64,000 nt of DNA from Stomatobaculum sp. F0698 (GCF_030644385.1 NZ_CP130060.1:496001-560000), one strand, 5' to 3'; shown: positions 16,791-28,905, counted from the stretch's first letter. The notes: generated by a model not told the origin, from the sequence alone. Made by a program: numbers and translations.

Positions 16791-17591
16791 ATGGAGCGAA
16801 AAACAGCGCTTACGGTCGCCGGCAGCGATTCGAGCGGCGGCGCGGGCATACAGGCGGATTTAAAGACCTTCCTTGCTCTGGGGGTCTACGGGATGAGTGC
16901 GGTCACGGCGCTGACCGCGCAGAATACCTGCGGGGTCACGGCGATTATGACCGTGACGCCGGAATTTCTCGCGGCGCAATTGGATGCGGTCTACGAGGAC
17001 ATTCCGCCGGAGGCGATCAAGGTCGGTATGTGTGCGAGCGAGGCGCTGATACGCACCATGGCGGAGCGCTTCCGCTTTTACAAAAGCGAGCGCTTGGTGG
17101 TGGATCCGGTCATGGTCGCGACCAGCGGCGCGCGACTCATTGAGGAGACGGCGGTACAGGCGCTCACGGAAGAACTGTTTCCGCTCGCAAGTTTGATTAC
17201 GCCGAATTTACCGGAGGCAGAGCTGCTGCTCGGTGCGCCGATTCACGGCGCGGCGGCCATGGAGAAGGCCGCGAAGGAACTGTGGTCGCGCTACGGCGCC
17301 CCGGTCTTATTAAAGGGCGGGCACGATGAAACGCGTGCGGACGACTATCTCTATCGCGGAGCCGAGGGCGGAGAGTGGCTCTTCGGCGAGCGCATTGCGA
17401 CCGAGAACACCCACGGGACCGGCTGCACTATGAGCAGCGCAATCGCGGCGAATCTCGCAAAGGGTGCTGCGCTCGGAGAGGCGGTGATACGCGCGAAGGC
17501 CTATGTGCGCGGCGCGCTGCTTTCCGGGCTCTCGCTCGGAAAGGGCAGCGGGCCCCTGGATCACGGTTGGAATCTTGAGGAGAAGCAATGA
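16791..17591 (+). CDS. thiD: Hydroxymethylpyrimidine/phosphomethylpyrimidine kinase
   Basis: Phosphorylates 4-amino-5-hydroxymethyl-2-methylpyrimidine twice for thiamine synthesis; 266 residues, typical. The ribokinase-fold motifs TVAGSDSSGGAGIQADLKTF at the N-terminus, VVDPVMVATSG and the ATP-site NTHGTGCTMSSAIAA near 205-220 are readable. GGGAGAAG precedes the ATG; an ATG 42 nt earlier lies inside the terminator hairpin and is rejected. It is the first gene after the TPP riboswitch and overlaps the ABC ATPase gene by ATGA. No thiE or thiC is in the window. Confidence 0.95.
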   Translation: MERKTALTVAGSDSSGGAGIQADLKTFLALGVYGMSAVTALTAQNTCGVTAIMTVTPEFLAAQLDAVYEDIPPEAIKVGMCASEALIRTMAERFRFYKSERLVVDPVMVATSGARLIEETAVQALTEELFPLASLITPNLPEAELLLGAPIHGAAAMEKAAKELWSRYGAPVLLKGGHDETRADDYLYRGAEGGEWLFGERIATENTHGTGCTMSSAIAANLAKGAALGEAVIRAKAYVRGALLSGLSLGKGSGPLDHGWNLEEKQ

Positions 17592-18352
17592 CGGCACTGG
17601 AATTTTCGGAGGTCCGCTTCCGCTATACGGCAGAGAGCCCCCTTCTTTTGGACGGACTTTCCTTTCGTGTGGAAGCGGGAGAATTTGTCTCGATACTCGG
17701 CCCGAGCGGCGCGGGCAAGAGCAGCCTGTTTCGTCTGATGAACGGCCTGCTCGCGCCGGAGAGCGGCAGCATATCGGTGGGCGGTTTGCCTGTTTCGGAA
17801 AAGAGGCGCTGCTGCGGCTACATGCCCCAACAAGATCTCCTCTTCCCCTGGCGAACGGTTGCGGAAAATGTGGGCTTGCCGCTGGAACTCGGAGAACGTC
17901 CCGCCGGTGTCACGGAGCGGAAAGAGAGAGTTAAGGAAGTACTGGCGGCGGTGGGCCTCGGAGACTGGGCGGAAAAGAGTCCGCTTGCGCTCTCCGGCGG
18001 TATGCGACAGCGGGCGGCTTTTGCGCGCACCCTGCTCACCGGCGCGGAACTCCTCTTACTCGATGAGCCCTTTTCTGCGCTCGACTATATGACGAGGCTC
18101 TCCATGCGGGAATGGCTCCTTGAGCGCTGGCAGCAGGAGAAACGCACCATACTTTTTGTGACCCACGATGTCGAAGAGGCCGTCTTTCTTTCGGAGCGCA
18201 TTCTGGTGATTGCCGAGCAGCCGGTGCGGCACTTGCGTGAATTCCGTGTGCCGCTTTCCTATCCGCGGAGTGTCGAGAGTCTCGGCGAGCCGGGGGCGCT
18301 TACATTAAAGCGGGAGTTAATAGAACTCCTGTCGCGGGAGATGCGGGCATGA
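17588..18352 (+). CDS. thiZ: Thiamine-precursor ABC transporter ATPase (ThiZ-like)
   Basis: ATP-binding subunit, 254 residues, of an SsuB/TauB-type importer. Walker A GPSGAGKSS near 38-46, Q-loop MPQQDLLFPW, signature LSGGMRQRAA, Walker B LLLLDEPFSALD and the switch histidine in FVTHDVEEA are all intact. Its start overlaps the thiD stop (ATGA) and its stop overlaps the permease start, so translation is coupled. The TPP riboswitch and ThiY-like partner indicate a pyrimidine precursor as the substrate. Confidence 0.9.
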   Translation: MTALEFSEVRFRYTAESPLLLDGLSFRVEAGEFVSILGPSGAGKSSLFRLMNGLLAPESGSISVGGLPVSEKRRCCGYMPQQDLLFPWRTVAENVGLPLELGERPAGVTERKERVKEVLAAVGLGDWAEKSPLALSGGMRQRAAFARTLLTGAELLLLDEPFSALDYMTRLSMREWLLERWQQEKRTILFVTHDVEEAVFLSERILVIAEQPVRHLREFRVPLSYPRSVESLGEPGALTLKRELIELLSREMRA

Positions 18353-19146
18353 GAGAAGAAAAATTTTCGGGGCGACTTCCGTCCCTCCTCACCATGGCGG
18401 GCTTTTTCCTTCTCTGGGAAGTGCTCGCACGGCGCATGAATGCCGCCTATATTTTGCCTTCGCCGACGCAGATTGTGCGGCGCATCTATGAGCTCAGGAC
18501 GCCGCTCTTTCTGGTGCATTTGCCTGCGACCATGGCGGTCGTGGCGCTCTCGCTCACCATCTCCGCGGCGCTCGGCGTGTTTCTCGCAGTTCTCATGGAC
18601 CAAAGCCGAACCGCGGAGCGGGCGCTCTATCCGCTCCTCGTCGCCTCGCAGACCATACCGACCACCGCGCTCGCGCCGCTCTTTGTGCTCTGGCTCGGCT
18701 ACGGGATTTGGAGTAAGGTACTCGCGGCGGTGCTCATGACCTTTTTCCCGATTGCGGTCACGCTCTCGGACGGCTTTCGGGCCATACCGCCGGAGATGAC
18801 GGAGCTCATGCAGATCCTCGGGGCCTCGCGCCGTCAGCTCTTTTGGAAACTCAAGCTACCGGCGGTGCTGCCGTACTTTTTTACGGCAATACGAATGGCA
18901 ATCCCGCTCTCGGTGATTGGCGCGGCCATCGGCGAATGGCTCGGCGCGCAGGCGGGGCTCGGCTATTTTTCGCGTCGCATGATGACACAGTTGGACGGCG
19001 CCGGCGTCTTTGCGCCGATTGTGCTCTTAAGTCTCGCGGCCATGCTTTTAACGGAGCTCGCAAAGCGCATCGAGACGAGGGCGCTCCGTTTCCGTAACAA
19101 CCGAGAGACAGAACAGGAAGTAAAACAAAGGAGGAAGGACAGATGA
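18349..19146 (+). CDS. thiX: Thiamine-precursor ABC transporter permease (ThiX-like)
   Basis: Membrane subunit of 265 residues with about six transmembrane segments and the BPD_transp_1 EAA loop at about 150-170 (TELMQILGASRRQLFWKLKLP). The C-terminal tail is basic and cytosolic. It overlaps both flanking genes by ATGA, giving a tight four-gene operon thiD-thiZ-thiX-thiY. It belongs to the SsuC/TauC-type permeases; assignment to pyrimidine import rests on context. Confidence 0.9.
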   Translation: MREEKFSGRLPSLLTMAGFFLLWEVLARRMNAAYILPSPTQIVRRIYELRTPLFLVHLPATMAVVALSLTISAALGVFLAVLMDQSRTAERALYPLLVASQTIPTTALAPLFVLWLGYGIWSKVLAAVLMTFFPIAVTLSDGFRAIPPEMTELMQILGASRRQLFWKLKLPAVLPYFFTAIRMAIPLSVIGAAIGEWLGAQAGLGYFSRRMMTQLDGAGVFAPIVLLSLAAMLLTELAKRIETRALRFRNNRETEQEVKQRRKDR

Positions 19147-20153
19147 AGAAGGGATTCGGAAAGAGGATTTTGGCGGCCGCTTCGGCGCTGGTGCTTACGG
19201 CTTCGCTTGCGGCCTGCGGTGCCAAGAAGAAGGAGGCGGGGTTGCGGGACGTAAACATTGTCCTCGACTGGTATCCGAATGCGATTCACGCCTTCATCTA
19301 CGAGGCGATTGAGCGCGGTTACTACGCGGAGGAGGGACTCAATGTCCATGTGCAGTTCCCCTCGAACGAGAACGATGCAATTTCGCTCGTCTCTGCGGGG
19401 AAAGCGGAATTCGGTCTCTACTACCAGCAGGATATCATCCAAATGGTCGCGGACCAGGGCGTCAAGGTGAAGTCGCTCGGTGCGGTATGCCAGAGTCCGC
19501 TGAACATAGTCCTCTCGCTGAAGGATAAAAATATTCAAAGCCCGAAGGACCTCGAGGGCAAGACGGTCGGCTACGCGGGAACCCCGCTCTCCGAGGCCAT
19601 GATCACGGTGCTCATGCGCAATGTCGGCGCGGATACGAGCGCCCTTACCTTAAAGAACGTGGGCTTTGACCTCATGAGCTCCATGACCACGGGGCAGGTG
19701 GATGCGACCATAGGCTGCCTTGTGAACCACGAAGTGCCGCAGCTCGAGGAAGAGGGCTTTGCGCTCAACTACTTCTCGCCGAGCGACTACGGCGTGCCGA
19801 ACTACTATGAACTCTGCCTAATCACCAACGATAAGGTGTTGAAGGAGCAGCCGGAGCTCGCGGAGAAGTTTGTGCGCGCTTCGAAAAAGGGCTTTGAGGA
19901 CTTTAAGAGCAATCCCGCATCCTCGGTGAAGCTGCTCCTCGAGAAGCAGAATGCCGAGAACTTCCCGCTCAGCGAGAGTGTTGAGCAAAAGAGCGCGGAC
20001 GTTCTGCTTCCCAAAATGGAGACCGAGACGGCCCCCTTCCTCTCCCAGACCGAGAGCTCCTGGCAAGAGAACATAGACTGGATGAAGCAGGAGGGGCTCA
20101 TTCAGAGAGCACCGGAACTCACGGAACTGCTTCCGGAAAGCAGCGGAAACTGA
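19143..20153 (+). CDS. thiY: Pyrimidine-precursor binding lipoprotein (ThiY-like)
   Basis: Substrate-binding lipoprotein of 336 residues with signal peptide and lipobox (SLAAC, Cys near 22). It belongs to the NMT1/THI5-like family: DWYPNAIHAFIYEAIERGYY and then GLNVHVQFPS are typical of proteins that bind HMP or formyl-aminopyrimidine. In this family the DWYPN loop helps hold the pyrimidine ring. Last gene of the riboswitch operon, followed by a terminator after 160 nt. Confidence 0.92.
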   Translation: MKKGFGKRILAAASALVLTASLAACGAKKKEAGLRDVNIVLDWYPNAIHAFIYEAIERGYYAEEGLNVHVQFPSNENDAISLVSAGKAEFGLYYQQDIIQMVADQGVKVKSLGAVCQSPLNIVLSLKDKNIQSPKDLEGKTVGYAGTPLSEAMITVLMRNVGADTSALTLKNVGFDLMSSMTTGQVDATIGCLVNHEVPQLEEEGFALNYFSPSDYGVPNYYELCLITNDKVLKEQPELAEKFVRASKKGFEDFKSNPASSVKLLLEKQNAENFPLSESVEQKSADVLLPKMETETAPFLSQTESSWQENIDWMKQEGLIQRAPELTELLPESSGN

Positions 20154-20312
20154 ACTGCTTCCGCGGCCGCGCAAACCGGGCGAAAGTACTTGCGCCGCGG
20201 CGCAAAGAAGCGTAGAGATTGCGGTCGGAACGGGTTTCGAGCGCCGTGAAGAAACGGACGGATGGAGAAGGGCGAACAGTAGAAACAGAAAAACTATAAT
20301 AAAAAGAACTAT

Positions 20313-20351
20313 AAAAAAAGAGACAGCGCCCTGCGGCGCTGTCTCTTTTTT
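20313..20351 (+). terminator. Terminator of the thi operon
   Basis: GAGACAGCGCC and its complement pair over CTGC, with A7 before and T6 after; it could also act on the minus strand. Confidence 0.93.
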
Positions 20352-20657
20352 GCAACACCGGAAGTCGCGCAGCGCTCTTGCCGCACCGGGCGCCGCGTTG
20401 ACTTCGTGTAGGCCTGTGACGAGATTTCGGTCGATTTTGTGCGGTACCGGCTGTGCGCCGAGTTACCGATGTGTTTGATGGATATTTGTGTACTTAGCAC
20501 AATATTTGCCGCTTTGTCTGCATCGGTACAAGAAAAATATCGGGCTCTTCCTCGGTTTTGTACTCCAAAAAGAAATAAATACGCACAATGCGAAAAAGCC
20601 GAGTATAATAATAACGGTGGCGGCAGAGAGTCGCCGCATACAAAAAGGAGGAGACAA
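20352..20657 (+). other. Intergenic region upstream of ftcD
   Basis: About 300 nt with no convincing gene. A TATAAT at 20604-20609 lies 49 nt upstream of ftcD, but its -35 is poor. GTGGCGGC and GTCGCCGC around 20616-20636 can form a short leader hairpin before the ribosome site. No known riboswitch motif was recognised. Confidence 0.5.
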
Positions 20658-21611
20658 ATGGCAAAGAAACTTCTTGAGACTGTGCCGAATTACAGCGAAG
20701 GGCGCGACATGGAAAAGGTGGCAAAGATTGCCGCTTGCTTCAAGAACAGAAAAGGTGTTCGCCTTTTGGATTGCCAGACAGACGTGAACCACAATCGCTG
20801 CGTAATTACCGCAGTCGGCGAGCCGGAAGCGCTTCGCGACGCAGTCATCGACTCGTTTGAAGTCGCTGTGAAGTTGATTGATATGACCAAGCACGAGGGT
20901 CAGCATCCGCGCATGGGTGCGGTTGACGTGGTTCCCTTCATCCCCTGCCGCAATACGACGGTCGCAGAGGCGGATGCAATCGCAAAGGAAGTCGGAAAGG
21001 CTGTCGGCGAGAAGCTCGGCATCCCGGTCTTCCTGTATGAGGATTCCGCAAGCGCGCCGCACAGAACGAACCTCGCAAAGATCCGCAAGGGCCAGTTTGA
21101 GGGCATGGCGGAGAAGCTTCAGGACAAGGAACTGTGGACGCCGGACTTCGGACCGGATCACATTCATCCGACCGCTGGTGTCGTTGCAATCGGCGCGAGA
21201 ATGCCGCTCATTGCATACAATGTGAACCTCGACACGGACAATATGGAAATTGCGAACAACATTGCGGATGCGGTCAAGAACATTCGCGGTGGTTACCACT
21301 TCATCAAGGCCATCGGCGTCGAGCTGAAGGATCACTACTCCGGCAGAGATACCGTGGCGCAGGTTTCGATGAATCTCGTGAACTTTGAAAAGACGGCCAT
21401 CTACCGTGCGTTTGAGGCAGTCAAGATGGAGGCGCGCCGCTACGGTGTCAATGTCCTTGAGAGCGAGATTGTCGGTGTCGTGCCGATGCAGTCCCTCATT
21501 GACTGCGCGGAGTACTACCTGCAGGCATGCATGTTCGGACCGATGAAGTTCGATGCGAAGAAGCAGATCATGGAGAACTGGCTCCTTGAGGATGAGGAGG
21601 AAGAGGCATGA
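20658..21611 (+). CDS. ftcD: Glutamate formimidoyltransferase
   Basis: Transfers the formimino (or formyl) group between glutamate and tetrahydrofolate; 317 residues, matching the N-terminal two domains of mammalian FTCD. The start LLETVPNYSEGRD, HPRMGAVDVVPF and the QVSMNLVNFEKT stretch are family hallmarks. The start is fixed by AAGGAGGAG 6 nt upstream; the open frame extends earlier without a ribosome site. It overlaps fchA (ATGA), so both halves of the bifunctional enzyme are made as coupled separate proteins. No hut genes are in view. Confidence 0.94.
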   Translation: MAKKLLETVPNYSEGRDMEKVAKIAACFKNRKGVRLLDCQTDVNHNRCVITAVGEPEALRDAVIDSFEVAVKLIDMTKHEGQHPRMGAVDVVPFIPCRNTTVAEADAIAKEVGKAVGEKLGIPVFLYEDSASAPHRTNLAKIRKGQFEGMAEKLQDKELWTPDFGPDHIHPTAGVVAIGARMPLIAYNVNLDTDNMEIANNIADAVKNIRGGYHFIKAIGVELKDHYSGRDTVAQVSMNLVNFEKTAIYRAFEAVKMEARRYGVNVLESEIVGVVPMQSLIDCAEYYLQACMFGPMKFDAKKQIMENWLLEDEEEEA

Positions 21612-22246
21612 GCGAAAAGCTGAAAGAGATGAGCGTCGCCGCGTTTGTGGATCTCACGGCTTCCGATGCACCGGCACCGGGCGGCGGTTCGGTATCGGCA
21701 CTCTTCGGAGCCCTATCCGCGGCGCTTACGGGCATGGTCGCGGGACTGACCGTCGGCAAGAAGAAGTATGTCGAGGTGGATGCGGAAATGCGCGAAATCG
21801 CGACGGCTGCCGAGGCGCTGAAGAAGGAGCTGGTCGAGGAAATCGATCGTGACTCCGATTCCTTCAACGAGTTCATGGCGGCAATGGCGCTTCCGAAAGA
21901 TACGGATGAGCAGAAGGCAGTGAGAAAGGCAGCGATGCAGGATGGCTTAAAGTCCGCGGCAAAGGTGCCCTGCCATGTCGCGGAGACCGCGGCGCGCATT
22001 TTCCCGCTTGCAAAGGCGGTTGTGGAGCGCGGCAATACGAATGCCGTGACCGACGGCCTTGTCGCGGCGATGGCGGCGAGAACCGCTGTGATCGGCGCGG
22101 GTCTCAACGTGAAGATTAATCTCTCCTCGATTGAGGACGAGGACTTTGTCGCCGAGTACAGCGCGCGCGTTGCGGCGCTCGAGGAGCAGGCGATTGCGGC
22201 GGAGCGCGAAATCTTTGCGCTCTCCGAGCTGACCCGAGAAATCTAA
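21608..22246 (+). CDS. fchA: Formiminotetrahydrofolate cyclodeaminase
   Basis: Converts 5-formimino-THF to 5,10-methenyl-THF and ammonia; 212 residues, the all-helical FTCD_C fold. The signature APAPGGGSVSALFGALSAAL near residues 20-40 is clear. The ATG overlaps the ftcD stop. With ftcD upstream and fhs downstream it forms a one-carbon module. Confidence 0.93.
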   Translation: MSEKLKEMSVAAFVDLTASDAPAPGGGSVSALFGALSAALTGMVAGLTVGKKKYVEVDAEMREIATAAEALKKELVEEIDRDSDSFNEFMAAMALPKDTDEQKAVRKAAMQDGLKSAAKVPCHVAETAARIFPLAKAVVERGNTNAVTDGLVAAMAARTAVIGAGLNVKINLSSIEDEDFVAEYSARVAALEEQAIAAEREIFALSELTREI

Positions 22247-22324
22247 GCCGCTACACCGGTTTGTCCGAGACATCGCAGCAAAATACACAAGTACCCCGCA
22301 GGGCGGGGCGAAAGGAGAATGCGT

Positions 22325-24001
22325 ATGAAGACAGATATTGAGATTGCACAGGAGGCGCAGGCAGCCAAGATTGAAGAAATAGCCCGCGCCGAGGGCATCG
22401 ACGAGAAATATCTGGAACAGTACGGCAAGGACAAGGCAAAGGTGAGCTATCAGCTCTTAAAGGACACAGAGGGCAAGCCGAACGGCAAGCTTGTGCTGGT
22501 CACGGCCATTACCCCGACGCCCGCGGGCGAGGGCAAGACGACGACTTCCGTGGGCCTCGCGGACGGCTTAAAGCGCCTCGGCAAGAGCGTTGCAGTCGCG
22601 CTTCGCGAGCCTTCGCTGGGACCGGTCTTCGGTGTGAAGGGCGGCGCTGCGGGAGGCGGCTACGCCCAGGTCATCCCGATGGAGGAGATTAACCTTCACT
22701 TTACCGGCGACTTCCACGCAATCGGCGCGGCAAATAACCTCCTTGCGGCGCTGATTGACAACCATATCTTCCAGGGCAACGCGCTCCGCATTGACGACAA
22801 GCGCATCACTTGGAAGCGCGCGGTCGATATGAACGACCGTCAGCTTCGCAACATCATCGACGGTCTCGGCAAGAGAACCGACGGCCGTGTCCGTGAGGAC
22901 GGCTTCGAGATTACGGTCGCGAGTGAGATTATGGCGGTCTTCTGCCTCGCGAAGGACTTAAAGGATCTGAAGGAGAGGCTGGCGCGCATGATCATCGGCT
23001 ACAACATGGACAATGAGCCGGTGACTGCGGGCGATCTTCACGCGGAGGGCGCGCTCACGGCGCTCTTAAAGGATGCGTTGAAGCCGAACCTCGTGCAGAC
23101 TTTGGAGCACACGCCGGCCTTCATTCACGGCGGCCCCTTCGCAAACATTGCGCACGGCTGCAACTCCGTGCTCGCAACCAGCCTGGCGCTCCGCCTGAAC
23201 GACTATGCGGTCACCGAGGCGGGCTTCGGTGCCGACCTCGGCGCCGAGAAGTTTATTGACATCAAGTGCCGCATGACGGGGCTGCGCCCGGACTGCGCGG
23301 TCGTGGTCGCAACTGTGCGCGCACTGAAGCACCACGGCGGCGTCGATAAGGCAGAGCTCAACACGCCGAATGTCGAAGCACTGAAGAAGGGGCTTCCGAA
23401 CCTTCTGCAGCATGTCGAGAACATGACGAAGGTCTTCGGTCTTCCGACCGTGGTCGCGATTAACCGCTTCCCGTTTGACGCCGAGGAGGAGCTTAGCTGC
23501 ATCGCGGACGAGTGCAAGAAACTCGGTGTCAATGTCGTGCTCTCCGAGGTCTGGGCCAAGGGCGGCGAAGGCGGCGAGGCGCTTGCGCGTGAGGTCGTGC
23601 GTCTCTGCGAGAACACGGCGGAGAACCACTTCCGCTTTGCCTATGAGGACGGCGACAGCCTCGAGGAAAAGCTCAACAAGATTGTGCGCGAGGTGTATCG
23701 CGGCGACGGCGTGGTGCTCACGGCCGAGGCGAAAAAGCAGGCAAAGCGCCTGGAAGAACTCGGTTTCGGCTCCTATCCGGTCTGCATGGCGAAGACCCAG
23801 TTCAGCTTCTCGGACAACAAGAATCTGACCGGTGCGCCGCGCGGCTTTAAGATTACCGTTCGCGAGGTCAAGGTTTCGGCGGGCGCGGGCTTCATTGTCG
23901 TGAAGACCGGCGATATCATGACCATGCCGGGTCTTCCGAAGGTTCCGGCCTCCGAGCACATCGACGTGGATGAGAACGGAAAGATTACGGGTCTCTTCTA
24001 A
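22325..24001 (+). CDS. fhs: Formate-tetrahydrofolate ligase
   Basis: ATP-dependent ligation of formate to THF giving 10-formyl-THF; 558 residues, the normal length. The P-loop [18 protein letters not shown] is near residue 62, and [13 protein letters not shown] and the C-terminal [11 protein letters not shown] segment are typical. ATG 22325 is chosen since AAAGGAG lies 7 nt upstream; the ATG two codons earlier is too close to that site. There are 78 nt after fchA without a terminator, so the three genes are probably one operon. Confidence 0.96.
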   Translation: MKTDIEIAQEAQAAKIEEIARAEGIDEKYLEQYGKDKAKVSYQLLKDTEGKPNGKLVLVTAITPTPAGEGKTTTSVGLADGLKRLGKSVAVALREPSLGPVFGVKGGAAGGGYAQVIPMEEINLHFTGDFHAIGAANNLLAALIDNHIFQGNALRIDDKRITWKRAVDMNDRQLRNIIDGLGKRTDGRVREDGFEITVASEIMAVFCLAKDLKDLKERLARMIIGYNMDNEPVTAGDLHAEGALTALLKDALKPNLVQTLEHTPAFIHGGPFANIAHGCNSVLATSLALRLNDYAVTEAGFGADLGAEKFIDIKCRMTGLRPDCAVVVATVRALKHHGGVDKAELNTPNVEALKKGLPNLLQHVENMTKVFGLPTVVAINRFPFDAEEELSCIADECKKLGVNVVLSEVWAKGGEGGEALAREVVRLCENTAENHFRFAYEDGDSLEEKLNKIVREVYRGDGVVLTAEAKKQAKRLEELGFGSYPVCMAKTQFSFSDNKNLTGAPRGFKITVREVKVSAGAGFIVVKTGDIMTMPGLPKVPASEHIDVDENGKITGLF

Positions 24002-24028
24002 GACTCGAACTTAGAAAAAAGACTTGCC

Positions 24029-24079
24029 GGCGGACGGCGGAGTCGGCTTAAACAGCCGCTTCGCCGCCCGCCGTTCTCT
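24029..24079 (+). terminator. Hairpin after fhs, probable terminator
   Basis: A long imperfect GC-rich stem (GGCGG-CGGCG on the left, CGCCG-CCGCC on the right) with a TAAAC loop is followed by GTTCTCTTT. The T tract is short, so termination strength is uncertain. Confidence 0.6.
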
Positions 24080-24107
24080 TTACAAAACGCATGTTCTGTG
24101 CTATTCT
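24079..24107 (+). promoter_or_regulatory. Promoter of the Fur-family gene
   Basis: TTTACA and TATTCT with a 17-nt spacer, 20 nt upstream of the start; the -35 touches the preceding hairpin tail. Confidence 0.65.
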
Positions 24108-24126
24108 TTGCACCGAGGAGGCGGCC

Positions 24127-24545
24127 ATGAAGAGAAGCGGAACTTACAGCACGAAGTCCAGACAAGAGATTATGAAATATTTGGAGGCATCTGCGGGCAA
24201 GACCGTGAGCGCATCCGACATCCTGAATCACTTGCAGGCGGTCGGTCTGACCGTGAGTCCGACCACGGTTTACCGCAATCTGGATCGCCTGTACGAGGAG
24301 AAGAAAATCCTGAAATATGTCGCCGAGAAGGGCGAGAAGGCGGTGTATCAGCTCGAGGTGGAAGGCCGCCACTGCGCGGAGCACCTGCACTTAAAGTGCG
24401 TTTCCTGCGGTAAAATCATCCACATGGACTGCGATTTTATGGATGAAGTCAGAGAGCATTTGATGCGCGGACACGGCTTTTCTCTGCAATGCGAGGGCAC
24501 GGTGCTCTACGGCTATTGCGAGGCCTGCCGGAAGAAAAAAGACGG

Positions 24546-24561
<16 letters not shown>
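24127..24561 (+). CDS. Fur-family metal- or peroxide-responsive repressor
   Basis: A 144-residue Fur/Zur/PerR-type regulator. The N-terminal winged helix includes the recognition helix in SPTTVYRNLDRLYEE. The dimerisation domain has HCAEHLHLKCVSCGK and a C-terminal CEAC, so both CxxC pairs of the structural zinc site are present. Which metal it senses cannot be settled from this. ATG 24127 is taken for GAGGAGG 6 nt upstream. The tRNA-Gly promoter lies inside its 3' end. Confidence 0.9.
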
Positions 24562-26652
<2,091 letters not shown>

Positions 26653-26670
26653 AGGCGAGAGAGGAATACC

Positions 26671-28905
26671 ATGGCAGAGAAAATTCTTCGAACCGAATAC
26701 TCCGAGGAAATGCAAAAGAGCTATCTCGACTATTCGATGAGTGTGATTACCGCCCGCGCGATTCCCGATGCGCGGGACGGCCTAAAGCCGGTGCAGCGGC
26801 GCGTGCTCTACGATATGAGCGAGCTGCACTTAAGTCATGACAAGCCGCACCGAAAGTCCGCGCGTATCGTCGGCGATACCATGGGTAAATACCACCCGCA
26901 CGGCGACAGCTCGATTTACGAGACTCTGGTTGTGATGAGCCAGCCCTTTAAGCGCGGCATGCCGCTGGTCGACGGCCACGGCAACTTCGGCTCGATTGAG
27001 GGAGACGGCGCTGCGGCCATGCGTTACACCGAGGCGAAGCTTCAGAAATTTGCGGAGGAGGTGTATCTCCGCGACCTCGATAAGACCGTCCGCTTTGTCT
27101 CGAACTACGACGAGACCGAGAAAGAACCTGAGGTTTTGCCGGTTCGCATTCCGAATCTTCTTGTGAACGGCGCGGAGGGCATTGCGGTCGGTATGTCGAC
27201 CTCGATTCCGCCGCACAACCTGGGGGAAGTCTGCGATGCCTGCATCGCCTATATTAAGAACCCGGAGATCAAATACGAGAAACTCCTGGGCCTCTTAAAG
27301 GGGCCGGATTTTCCGACCGGCGGCATTGTGGCAAATCAGAGCGAGCTCCCGCTGATTTACAGAACCGGCGTCGGCAAAATCAAGCTGCGCGGACGCATTG
27401 AGGTGGAGCTCGGGCAGAAGCGGAGCGATCGCGACAAACTGGTGATCACCGAGATCCCCTATACCATGGTCGGCGCGGGCATCGATAAATTTTTAATGGA
27501 TGTGGCGGCACTCGTGGAGAGCAAAAAGCTCCCCGAGGTTGTCGATATCTCGAATCAGAGCTCCAAGGAGGGCGTCCGCATCGTCCTGGAACTTCGCCGC
27601 GACGCGGATCTGGACCGTGTCAAGAATATGCTCTATAAGAAGACCAAGCTCGAGGACAGCTTCGGTGTCAATATGCTGGCCATTGCGGACGGCAGACCGG
27701 AGACGCTGGACTTAAAGGGCATCTTAAAGCACTATCTTGCCTTCCAGTACGCGAATGCCGAGAAGAAGTACGAGACCCTGCTCGAAAAGGAGCGCTTAAA
27801 GCAGGAGGTGCAGGAGGGACTGATTGCCGCCTGCGATTGCATTGATTTAATCATTGCGATACTCCGCGGCGCGAAGAAACTTGAGGACGCGAAGGCCTGC
27901 CTCACGACCGGCGATGCGAGCCGCATTTACTTCAAGGACCCGAGTTACCTGCGGGATGCCATGCAGCTGCACTTCACGGAGCGCCAGGCACAGGCCATAC
28001 TCGAAATGCGTCTCTATAAGTTGATCGGACTCGAGATTTTGGCACTCGAAAAAGAGCACGCGGAGACGCTTAAAAAAATCGAGACCTATGAGGGCTATCT
28101 TTCGAGCCGCGAGAAGCTTGACAAGCTTCTCATAAAGGATCTCGAGGCCATCAAAAAGGAATATGCGCACGAGCGCCGCACCCGGCTTGAGGACAGCAAG
28201 GAGGCTGTGGTCGAAGAGAAGGCACCGGAGGACGAACCGGTTATCTTCCTTTTGGATCGCTTCGGCTACGCAAAACTTTTGGATGTCGCGAGCTATGAGA
28301 AGAATCGGGAGCAGATCGAGAGCGAGTACCGCGCGGTTGTGCCGATTATGACGAGCGGCAGGATACAGCTCTATACCAGTGCGGGTGTGCTGCATCAGGT
28401 CAAAGTGCGGGATATTCCGGCCGGTAAGCTGAAGGACAAGGGTGTGCCGATCGATAACCTGAGCCGCTTTGACGGGCGGAAGGAAGAAATCTATCTGGTC
28501 GCGGCAGCGGGTAGCCTCAGCAAGGAACAGCTTCTCTTTGTGAGCCGCGAGGGCTATGTGAAGCTGGTCGACGGCGCAGAGTTCGAGACCGCGAATAAGA
28601 CTGTGGTTGCGACCAAACTGGGAGATGAGGATGCGGTGACAGCGGTGCTGGTGCTCGGAAAAGGAAAGCAGGAAGTATTGCTGCTCAGCGGGGAAAACTA
28701 TGCCCTCCGCTTTTACGCAGAGGAGACGCCGCAGATGAAGAAGAACGCGCGCGGTGTGCGCGGCATGCGCCTTGGTTCCGGGGACTATGTGCAGAAAGCG
28801 CTGCTTTTGCCGCCCATGGAAGAGTTTGTGTTCAACGGAAAGAAGGTGAACCCGGAGAAGATACGGCGCGGTCACCGGGATACGAAGGGCGAAAAACTGA
28901 AATAA
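26671..28905 (+). CDS. parC: Type IIA topoisomerase subunit A (ParC-like)
   Basis: DNA cleavage subunit, 744 residues. The quinolone region reads GKYHPHGDSSIYETLV, which is the ParC/GrlA-like Ser...Glu pattern with no resistance substitution. The catalytic tyrosine lies in the AAAMRYTEAKL segment. Coiled-coil and beta-pinwheel domains follow; the pinwheel has MKKNARGVRGMRL rather than a canonical GyrA box, which favours topoisomerase IV. It is cotranscribed with parE. A hairpin about 60 nt downstream may terminate. Confidence 0.87.
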   Translation: MAEKILRTEYSEEMQKSYLDYSMSVITARAIPDARDGLKPVQRRVLYDMSELHLSHDKPHRKSARIVGDTMGKYHPHGDSSIYETLVVMSQPFKRGMPLVDGHGNFGSIEGDGAAAMRYTEAKLQKFAEEVYLRDLDKTVRFVSNYDETEKEPEVLPVRIPNLLVNGAEGIAVGMSTSIPPHNLGEVCDACIAYIKNPEIKYEKLLGLLKGPDFPTGGIVANQSELPLIYRTGVGKIKLRGRIEVELGQKRSDRDKLVITEIPYTMVGAGIDKFLMDVAALVESKKLPEVVDISNQSSKEGVRIVLELRRDADLDRVKNMLYKKTKLEDSFGVNMLAIADGRPETLDLKGILKHYLAFQYANAEKKYETLLEKERLKQEVQEGLIAACDCIDLIIAILRGAKKLEDAKACLTTGDASRIYFKDPSYLRDAMQLHFTERQAQAILEMRLYKLIGLEILALEKEHAETLKKIETYEGYLSSREKLDKLLIKDLEAIKKEYAHERRTRLEDSKEAVVEEKAPEDEPVIFLLDRFGYAKLLDVASYEKNREQIESEYRAVVPIMTSGRIQLYTSAGVLHQVKVRDIPAGKLKDKGVPIDNLSRFDGRKEEIYLVAAAGSLSKEQLLFVSREGYVKLVDGAEFETANKTVVATKLGDEDAVTAVLVLGKGKQEVLLLSGENYALRFYAEETPQMKKNARGVRGMRLGSGDYVQKALLLPPMEEFVFNGKKVNPEKIRRGHRDTKGEKLK

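Noticed and set aside
20439..20657. N-terminal extension of FtcD by 73 residues
   Set aside because: Not homologous to FtcD, and the ribosome site AAGGAGGAG is just before the ATG at 20658.
22246..22324. A possible ZTP or THF riboswitch before fhs
   Set aside because: Neither set of conserved blocks is present in the 78-nt gap.
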